Made by a program: the position numbers and the translations under genes. Positions 25,482 to 31,849 of a stretch of 64,000 bases of DNA are shown here, one piece after another. Position 1 is the first letter of the stretch. Each line of letters starts with the position of its first letter. Below the pieces are notes generated by a model that ran no database searches, was not told the DNA's origin, and saw only the letters and a list, made by a program, of their open reading frames with translations. The stretch comes from Limnohabitans sp. Bal53. GTDB lineage: Bacteria > Pseudomonadota > Gammaproteobacteria > Burkholderiales > Burkholderiaceae_C. Location of the stretch: positions 248,001 through 312,000 of the forward strand of contig NZ_NESH01000003.1 in assembly GCF_003063355.1 (NCBI RefSeq), written 5' to 3'.

Positions 25482-26557
25482 GCCACACCCCCTTGACGCT
25501 GCCCCAGCGACCTTACCGTCGCATTGCCACCGAAGAGGCGTTTTCGCCACCTGAGATGCTGGAGATCTACAAACGGATTCTGGCCAAAGACGATGTGGAT
25601 GTGGGTTTCAAACACCTGATGGGTTTTTACATGAGCAGCCCCAGTGAGCGGGCGCAGCACATCATGCGTTGTTTGGTGGATTTGGATGAATTGCGCCTGC
25701 AACACATGGACGCAGCCGGCCTGGACGTGCAGGTGATTGGTTTGACATCGCCTGGCGTGCAGATCATGGACAAGGACACGGCCGTGGCCTTTGCGCCAGA
25801 AGCCAACGATGTGTTGGCCGCCGCCACGCGTCGCTACCCGGATCGCTTGGTGGGCATGATCGCGGTGGCGCCGCAGGATCCGGCCGCTGCGGCCAAAGAA
25901 ATCCAGCGCGGTGTGAACCAACTGGGCATGCACTCGGTCGTGATCAACTCTCACACCCAGGGCGAGTACCTGTCAGACACCAAGTTTTGGCCCATTTTTG
26001 AAGCGGCCGAGGCGATGGACACGCCGATTTATTTGCACCCCAATGCCATGCCCAACAGCATGATCCAGCACTTCATTGAAGCTGGGCTGGATGGCGCCAT
26101 TTATGGTTTTGGCGTGGAGACAGGTTTGCACGCGCTGCGTTTGATCACCTCTGGTGTGTTTGACCGTTTTCCCAAGTTGCAAATCATTCTGGGTCACATG
26201 GGTGAGGCCTTGCCGTTTTGGGCCTACCGACTCGATTACATGCATGCGGCCACTGTGAAGTCCAAGCGCTACCCGAGTGTTCAGCCGACCCTGCGCAAAC
26301 CCAGTGATTACCTGCGTGAAAATTTCCACATCACCAACAGCGGTGTGGCGTGGGGCGCCGCGCTGAAGTTCACACAAGACTTCATGGGGCCTGACCGCGT
26401 GCTGTATGCCATGGACTACCCCTACCAATATGTGCCAGAAGAAGTGGCGATGCTGGAAAACTTGGACATGGCCCCACAGGTGCGCAAGGCGTTCTTTCAA
26501 GACAATGCAGAGCGCTTGTTCAAAATTCCATCTGCCCAAGCACCGGTTCAAATTTAA
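25478..26557 (+). CDS. LigW-like amidohydrolase-superfamily decarboxylase
   Basis: 359-residue metal-dependent TIM barrel of the ACMSD/amidohydrolase-2 group. It starts RRIATEEAFSPPEM, so the usual N-terminal H-x-H is replaced by E19-E20-A, as in LigW (5-carboxyvanillate decarboxylase) and related non-oxidative aromatic acid decarboxylases. Candidate metal and catalytic residues are E19, H187 (IYLHPNAMP), H240 (LGHMGEALPF) and D313 (AMDYPYQ). From memory this is almost the same numbering as LigW. The likely step is removal of CO2 from a hydroxylated aromatic or heteroaromatic acid. Coupled to the lyase gene by a 4-bp overlap. Confidence 0.85.
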   Translation: MSHTPLTLPQRPYRRIATEEAFSPPEMLEIYKRILAKDDVDVGFKHLMGFYMSSPSERAQHIMRCLVDLDELRLQHMDAAGLDVQVIGLTSPGVQIMDKDTAVAFAPEANDVLAAATRRYPDRLVGMIAVAPQDPAAAAKEIQRGVNQLGMHSVVINSHTQGEYLSDTKFWPIFEAAEAMDTPIYLHPNAMPNSMIQHFIEAGLDGAIYGFGVETGLHALRLITSGVFDRFPKLQIILGHMGEALPFWAYRLDYMHAATVKSKRYPSVQPTLRKPSDYLRENFHITNSGVAWGAALKFTQDFMGPDRVLYAMDYPYQYVPEEVAMLENLDMAPQVRKAFFQDNAERLFKIPSAQAPVQI

Positions 26558-26592
26558 AAAAATTCCCATCAAACCACCGAGGAGACCACCGC

Positions 26593-27573
26593 ATGATCAC
26601 CATTCGCCGCCGTCAAATTCTGGCACTCACTGCCGCCCTCATGACCTCGGTCAGTGGTGTGGCCTTGGCATAAAGTGCTTATCCCAGCCAGGCCCTCAAA
26701 ATCATCGTGCCGTTCACGCCGGGTACGGGCATGGACACCATTGCACGGGTTGTTGCTCCGCGTTTGAGCGAACGACTGGGGCAACCTGTGGTGGTGCAAA
26801 ACCAGCCCGGTGCCAGCGGCAAAATCGGTGCCGACACCGTGGCCAAATCAGCACCCGACGGTTACACCGTCTTGATGGGGGCCAACACCATGTTGATGGC
26901 ATCGCAAATGTACAAGAACGTGGCTTTTGACCCCGTCAAGGATTTCGCGCCCGTGTCCATGGCAGCCTATGGTTCCTTGATGTTGGTGGCGCATCCGAAA
27001 ACCGGCATCAAATCTTTGCCAGATTTGGTCAAGCAGGCCAAGGCCAAGCCTGGATCGATCAGCTTTGGTTCACCAGGGGTGGGCACACCGCACCACATGG
27101 CCATGGAGCTGTTCAAGCTGGAGTCCAACACTTTCATGCTGCATGTGCCTTACCGTGGCTCGGCCGGCTACACCCAGGACCTGTTGGGTGGTGAACTCAA
27201 TGTGGGTTTCCTGCCCGTGCACATCGCACAGGGTTTCGTCAAAAACGGCCGGTTGAATGCACTGGCGCTGGGCAGCACCAAGCGCCACTCGGTTGCACCC
27301 GATGTGCCGACTTTTGATGAAGTGGGTGTCAAAGGTGTCGATGTTGATCTTTGGTACGCATTTTTTGCACCCAGCAAGACGCCTGCGGCCGTGGTCACAC
27401 GTCTGAACACAGAAATGGCCGCCATCTTGCGTCAAACCGAAGTGCAGGAAATTTTGGGCAAGGCTGGCATGGTCGCTTCGGCCTCCACGCCCAACGAATT
27501 GACCGCCATCGTGGCCAGAGACTATCCACGATGGGGCAATGTGATCCGCTCTAAACAAATTTCAGCCGACTAA
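26593..27573 (+). pseudogene. Bug/TctC-family receptor with nonsense mutation at the signal-peptide junction
   Basis: From the ATG at 26593, preceded by GAGGAG, the frame encodes a normal signal peptide, MITIRRRQILALTAALMTSV then SGVALA, and then a TAA at 26671-26673 (codon 27). The same frame continues without any other defect through SAYPSQALKIIVPFTPGTGM and NQPGASGKIGADTVAKSAPD to the TAA ending at 27573, giving a complete Bug fold. The stop stands where a glutamine (CAA) would be usual in an ALAQ junction. A GTG at 26707 could restart translation, but the product would lack a signal peptide. This looks like a recent single-base inactivation or a base-call error. Confidence 0.85.
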
Positions 27574-27595
27574 GGCGGGTGTGGAGGTTGACAGC

Positions 27596-28858
27596 ATGAG
27601 TGATTCAATCAGTCCCATCGCCATCGTGGGTGGGGGCGTCGGAGGCTTGGCTTTGGCCTTGCACCTGCACCAAAGAGGTGTGGCGTGTGAGGTGTTCGAG
27701 GCCGTCCCCGAAGTCCGTGAATTGGGGGTGGGCATCACCTTGCTACCGCACGCCATGCGCGAGTTGGCTGCGCTTGGTTTGCAGTCTGCGATTGAAGCGG
27801 CCGGCATTGAAAATTACGAAAGTGCATTTTTCAACCGCCATGGCCAATTTATCTACAGCGAGCTGAGGGGGCGTCATGCCGGGTATTCGGTGCCCGAAAT
27901 TGGCATTCACCGCGGCAAGCTGCACAAGATCTTGTTTGACGCGGCTGTGCAACGTTTGGGCGCCTCGCGCATCCATACCGGTCATCGCTTTGTGAGCGTG
28001 ACGCAAGGTGAACACCAGGTGGCGATCCAGTTCAATGACCCGTCTGGACAAGCCAGGCCCGTGGTGCACAGCCGGGTGTTGATCGCGGCCGACGGCGTCA
28101 ATTCGGCTGTGCGCAGGATTTTTTACCCTGATGAGCAAGTCGTTTACACCGGCATCCGTACTTGGCGCGGCGTGACCCATTTTGATCCGATCTTGACGGG
28201 CAAAACCTATATGCGCATTGGCTCGATTGAAACCGGCAAGATGGTGATTTACCCCATCGTGGACAAGGTGGACGATCGTGGGCGTCAGTTGGTCAATTGG
28301 ATGGCTGAAATACGGATGGAGGGCCTGACCCAAAATGACTGGAATCGCCAAGGCCGGGTGGATGATGTCCTGCCCTTGTTCAAGGACTGGACTTTTGATT
28401 GGTTGAATGTGACTGAGCTGATCGCCAACGCGGAGTCGATTTTGGAATACCCCATGGTGGACAAGGACCCGATTCCTCAGTGGACCTTTGGCCGCGTCAC
28501 GCTGTTGGGCGATGCAGCTCACCCGATGTATCCCCGAGGCTCCAATGGGTCTGCTCAGGCGCTGGTGGATGCCCGAACCCTGGCCGACGAATTGGCGGCT
28601 TCGGCAGCAGCAGGCACCGACCCGGTGCATGCGCTGGTGCGCTACGAGGCGGTGCGCCGGCCCATCACCTCGCAGGTGGTGTTGACCAACCGCAGCACGC
28701 CGCCGGACTTCATCAACATCAAGGTCGATGAATTGACCGGGGGCCAACCATTTCGCCACATCGACGATGTGATCAGCCAGGACGAGCTGCGCAAGATCTC
28801 CGACGACTACAAAAAGATCGCGGGCTTTTCGCTTCAGGCAATGAAAACCCCGGATTGA
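27596..28858 (+). CDS. FAD-dependent monooxygenase (PhzS/salicylate-hydroxylase-like)
   Basis: 420-residue group A flavoprotein monooxygenase. Motifs in order: Rossmann IAIVGGGVGGLALAL near residue 9, the DG motif region IAADGVNSAVRR near 165, and the second FAD motif GDAAHPMYPRGSNGSAQA near 305, in the form seen in PhzS-like enzymes. Such enzymes use NAD(P)H and O2 to hydroxylate, often with decarboxylation, phenolic or N-heteroaromatic acids. A GGAGG at 27583-27587 supports the ATG at 27596 over the in-frame GTG 15 bp upstream. Last gene of the locus, 22 bp after the broken Bug gene. Confidence 0.9.
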   Translation: MSDSISPIAIVGGGVGGLALALHLHQRGVACEVFEAVPEVRELGVGITLLPHAMRELAALGLQSAIEAAGIENYESAFFNRHGQFIYSELRGRHAGYSVPEIGIHRGKLHKILFDAAVQRLGASRIHTGHRFVSVTQGEHQVAIQFNDPSGQARPVVHSRVLIAADGVNSAVRRIFYPDEQVVYTGIRTWRGVTHFDPILTGKTYMRIGSIETGKMVIYPIVDKVDDRGRQLVNWMAEIRMEGLTQNDWNRQGRVDDVLPLFKDWTFDWLNVTELIANAESILEYPMVDKDPIPQWTFGRVTLLGDAAHPMYPRGSNGSAQALVDARTLADELAASAAAGTDPVHALVRYEAVRRPITSQVVLTNRSTPPDFINIKVDELTGGQPFRHIDDVISQDELRKISDDYKKIAGFSLQAMKTPD

Positions 28859-28864
28859 CCGGGG
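28848..28864 (+). terminator. GC-rich hairpin at the end of the catabolic locus
   Basis: CCCCGG-ATTGA-CCGGGG folds into a 6-bp stem that includes the monooxygenase stop codon. There is no run of T residues after it, so an intrinsic terminator is only possible, not shown. Confidence 0.3.
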
Positions 28865-28906
28865 CAGCCCTTTGGGCAACGTTGGCCTGCAAGGGCTAGC
28901 GTGCGC

Positions 28907-29605
28907 TCAGGCTTTGTTCAAACGTTCGTTTTGCGGGAACATGAACTTCTTGGCGTCCGCGTCCATCTCGGTCTTGAAGGTGTACTTTGTCTTGAAAGCC
29001 TCGGCGCGCTGGGCTGCAGGACGTGCGTTGACCAAGTCGAGCACACGTTTGATGTGGGGGTATTGCGTCCAAGTGGCGTCGCCCGTGCCCAGCACGTAGG
29101 GCAACATGCGGGCCCAGCCCCACAGGGCCATGTCCACCACGCTGTACGCATCACCCAGCATGTAGGTGTTGTTCGACAAGTGCTTTTCCAACACGGTCCA
29201 GTGGCGGTGGGCTTCAAAGTCGTAGCGGTTCAGGGCGTAGTCTTTGGGCTCGGGCGCGGCATGGCGAAAGTGCACCGATTGGCCAGAAAAAGGGCCCACA
29301 CCGCTGGCGATGAAGAGCAACCAAGACAGCGCTGCGCCACGCTCTTTGGCTTGTGCCATGCTGGGCATGAATTTTTGCTCACGGTCGGCCAGGTACAACA
29401 AGATGGCGTTGCTGTCGAACACGGTCACGTCGCCGTCGGTGATGGCGGGCACTTTGGCGTTGGGGTTGACGGCCAGAAACTCGGGCGCAAATTGTTCACC
29501 TTTGCGCGTATCCACCGGCACCGCTTCAAAAGGCAGGCCCAGCTCTTCGAGCAGCAGGGCGATCTTCATGGGGTTGGGGGCAGCGTTAAAGAAAAATTTG
29601 AGCAT
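28907..29605 (-). CDS. Glutathione S-transferase (YfcG/YghU-like)
   Basis: 232-residue protein with an N-terminal thioredoxin-like glutathione domain (FFFNAAPNPMKIALLLEELG, conserved cis-proline region AKVPAI near 51, and D-S-N-A-I near 64) and an all-helical C-terminal domain from about residue 90. The NPMKIALLLEE and FDSNAILLYLA patterns are those of Nu-class GSTs such as YfcG and YghU, which act as disulfide-bond reductases with two glutathiones. It is transcribed toward the catabolic locus, 127 bp downstream of the asparaginase gene on the same strand. Confidence 0.88.
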   Translation of the reverse strand: MLKFFFNAAPNPMKIALLLEELGLPFEAVPVDTRKGEQFAPEFLAVNPNAKVPAITDGDVTVFDSNAILLYLADREQKFMPSMAQAKERGAALSWLLFIASGVGPFSGQSVHFRHAAPEPKDYALNRYDFEAHRHWTVLEKHLSNNTYMLGDAYSVVDMALWGWARMLPYVLGTGDATWTQYPHIKRVLDLVNARPAAQRAEAFKTKYTFKTEMDADAKKFMFPQNERLNKA

Positions 29606-29732
29606 GGGATGGTCCCGTCCAAAGGGTTAAAACAAATAAAAGGCAGATCAAGTGTCGCCCAAGCCAGATCCCTGAACCGGGTCAGGGGTCATGTGCGCGA
29701 CTCTGAAACCAAGCCTCATTGCAAGCGGGTCT

Positions 29733-30728
29733 TCAACTGGCCAACAAAATCTGGTCGATCCAAGCCTGAATCGCAGGCCCGTCCATGCCGTGCGCGAGGC
29801 CCAACAACATGACAATGCGCACCTTGTGCGGCGGCAAGGGGCCGGCCGTAAGGATGCCATGCTGGGCATCGGCGTACACGCTGGCCCGCGTCACGCTGCC
29901 AGTGATGAAGCGGGCGCAGCGGGCCACCAGCACACCTTGAGCGGGCAAAGACTGAATGAAAGTGCGGTAGGCCGTAGGCGTGTTGGCGTTGCCCAAACCC
30001 GCGTGCACAATGCCCCGCGCTCCAGCGGCCACAAAGGCACGCATCGCGGTCTCGTCCACCCCGGCATAAGCCACGGCAATGTCCACCCGGGGCCAAGCTT
30101 TGGGCGTTTGCCAAGCCACGGTGGGTGCACGCCCTGCGGCGCGGAACCACTGCACGGCTTGGTCGGCCACCTCACCCACGGCACCGGCCAATGGGCTGTC
30201 AAAGGCCTCCACACTGCTCACATGGCGTTTGCCCACCCACAGGCCCGAGTGGATGCGGCCGTTCATGACCACCAGCGTGCCGCGCCCTCGCGCTGCAGGG
30301 CAGGCGGCCACGCTGCAGGCGTCCAGCAAGTTGGCAGGGCCATCGGCCGAATAGGCCGTGGCCGGGCGCATGGCCCCCACCACCACGATGGGTTTGTCGC
30401 TGTCCACGCTCAGGTGCAAAAAGGTGGCGGTTTCTTCCAGCGTGTCGGTGCCGTGTGTGACCACAATGCCCGCCACAGCGGGGTTTTTCACGGCCTGCAT
30501 CACGGCGGCGTGCAAGTCGAGCCAGTGCTCGGGCCGCACGTCGTAGCTGGCCAGTTGCATGGGCTGAGTGACCTCGATGTCGTAACGCGCACGCAGCTCG
30601 GGCACCGTATCGACCACGGCGGCCAGGCTCAGGCTGGCGGGTTTGTAGTCGGTGCTGACCGATGCGGCGCTGGCTGCGCCTGCGATGGTGCCACCGGTGC
30701 CGATCAGGGCCAAAAGTGGTTTTGTCAT
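29733..30728 (-). CDS. L-asparaginase (type I/II family)
   Basis: 331-residue threonine amidohydrolase. The first catalytic threonine is in LIGTGGTIAG (residues 8-17) and the second in VVTHGTDTLEETA (near residue 88), both intact. There is no signal peptide, so the enzyme is cytoplasmic. A GGAGA site precedes the ATG at 30726-30728, only 3 bp after the stop codon of the upstream hydratase gene, so the two form an operon. The active-site motifs show an asparaginase or glutaminase-asparaginase; side-chain preference cannot be told. Confidence 0.9.
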   Translation of the reverse strand: MTKPLLALIGTGGTIAGAASAASVSTDYKPASLSLAAVVDTVPELRARYDIEVTQPMQLASYDVRPEHWLDLHAAVMQAVKNPAVAGIVVTHGTDTLEETATFLHLSVDSDKPIVVVGAMRPATAYSADGPANLLDACSVAACPAARGRGTLVVMNGRIHSGLWVGKRHVSSVEAFDSPLAGAVGEVADQAVQWFRAAGRAPTVAWQTPKAWPRVDIAVAYAGVDETAMRAFVAAGARGIVHAGLGNANTPTAYRTFIQSLPAQGVLVARCARFITGSVTRASVYADAQHGILTAGPLPPHKVRIVMLLGLAHGMDGPAIQAWIDQILLAS

Positions 30729-30731
30729 GGT

Positions 30732-31577
30732 TCAAGTCTCCGAAAAAATCATCTCAACACGGCCCAGCGGTCCGTAATCGGCGCTGGCGCTGTCGCCCGG
30801 CTGCAACTCCAGCGGCACCATGCAGGTGCCCGTGGTCACCACATGGCCCTTTTCCAAGGTGATGCCCAGGCTCGACAGTTGGTTGGCGATCCAGGTCAGG
30901 GCAATACGAGGGTCGCCCAGCACGTTGCCGCCCGTGCCGTCGCGGGTGTACTTCAGTAGCTGGCCGTGTTGGACCTGGGCCTGCACCGGGTAAGTGCTCA
31001 GGTCCAGTTCGCGCCAGACATCGGGTGCGGCTGGGCCCAGCACAAAGTGGCGGGCACAGGCGTTGTCGGCCAAAAGTTGCGCCTCGCCCGCTGCGGTAAA
31101 GGGCTCGAGCCGCGAGTCGGGCACTTCCAGGGCCGGGTGCAAGCTGGCCACAGAGGCCATGACTTGTTGCTGGGTATACGGTGCGGCTTGTGGCGGCAGG
31201 TCTTGCGCCATCACAAAAGCAAATTCCGGCTCGGCCACGCGCATGCGGTTGCCGGCGGACGGCACGGCGGCGCCGCTTTCCAACACTTGGCCCAACAACA
31301 AGCGACCGGCCAGCGGCCCGCTCACGTTGATGTGGGCTTGGCCGTTGGCGCTGGTGGCGGCGATTTTCCAGCCCACCACCTGGCGGCCGGACACCACAGG
31401 CAGTTGGGCTTGGGCGGCGTAGCCTTGTGAGGCAGTCGTGGGCCGGCAGGCTTCGGGCAGCGCGCTCAAGACTTGGCCCGATAGCCAATGCGCCCAGATC
31501 ACTTGGGCGGCTTGCTGGGCGCTGGTCTGGCCGGACGAGGGCTGGGATGAGGCGGGGGATGTGCTTGACGGTGTCAT
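30732..31577 (-). CDS. 2-keto-4-pentenoate hydratase/MhpD-family protein
   Basis: 281-residue protein of the fumarylacetoacetase-like MhpD/DmpH family, which hydrates 2-hydroxypentadienoates or decarboxylates oxalocrotonate in meta-cleavage pathways. Conserved stretches are VVGWKIAATSANGQ, the metal-binding region AEPEFAFVMAQDL (E-x-E) near residue 120, and VLGDPRIALTWIANQLSSLG near 220. The N-terminal 25 residues are Ser/Thr/Gln-rich and variable. I chose the ATG at 31575-31577. No other meta-cleavage gene is adjacent, so the substrate is open. Confidence 0.82.
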   Translation of the reverse strand: MTPSSTSPASSQPSSGQTSAQQAAQVIWAHWLSGQVLSALPEACRPTTASQGYAAQAQLPVVSGRQVVGWKIAATSANGQAHINVSGPLAGRLLLGQVLESGAAVPSAGNRMRVAEPEFAFVMAQDLPPQAAPYTQQQVMASVASLHPALEVPDSRLEPFTAAGEAQLLADNACARHFVLGPAAPDVWRELDLSTYPVQAQVQHGQLLKYTRDGTGGNVLGDPRIALTWIANQLSSLGITLEKGHVVTTGTCMVPLELQPGDSASADYGPLGRVEMIFSET

Positions 31578-31623
31578 CTGCCGATTGTTACGCCAACTGA
31601 CCCGGTTGCCACAGAATTTTGTG

Positions 31624-31629
31624 TATAAT
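31624..31629 (+). promoter_or_regulatory. Probable -10 element of the tRNA promoter
   Basis: A consensus TATAAT lies 32 bp before the tRNA 5' end. The stretch downstream (TCGGGC) is GC-rich, as in stable-RNA promoters. A convincing -35 hexamer at normal spacing is not seen; TTGCCA at 31606-31611 is too close. Confidence 0.55.
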
Positions 31630-31660
31630 TTCGGGCTTGACGGCACAGTCAAAAAGTTCA

Positions 31661-31737
31661 GGTGATATAGCTCAGTTGGTTAGAGCGCAGCATTCATAAT
31701 GCTGATGTCGGTGGTTCAAATCCACCTATCACCACCA
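31661..31737 (+). tRNA. tRNA-Met (CAT anticodon), elongator type
   Basis: A 77-nt cloverleaf: acceptor GGTGATA/TATCACC, D arm GCTC...GAGC, anticodon arm CAGCATTCATAATGCTG with CAT in the loop, T arm GGTGGTTCAAATCCACC, and an encoded CCA end. It lacks the initiator's mismatched first acceptor pair (G1-C72 pairs here), so it is not tRNA-fMet. A CAT anticodon also fits lysidine-modified tRNA-Ile2; elongator Met is preferred by overall similarity, not proven. Confidence 0.93.
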
Positions 31738-31742
31738 AATTC

Positions 31743-31775
31743 AAAAGCCCGCAGTTTCACGACTGCGGGCTTTTT
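31743..31775 (+). terminator. Intrinsic terminator after the tRNA
   Basis: Stem AAAAGCCCGCAGT pairs perfectly with ACTGCGGGCTTTT around a 6-nt loop and runs into a T tract. It begins 6 bp after the tRNA. Confidence 0.92.
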
Positions 31776-31849
31776 GGTTTTTGTCCCTTGTCTAGTTTCG
31801 CCAAGCCCCCAGCCCTGCCAGACCTTCCCCCCTCGGGTATCGTCAGGGC

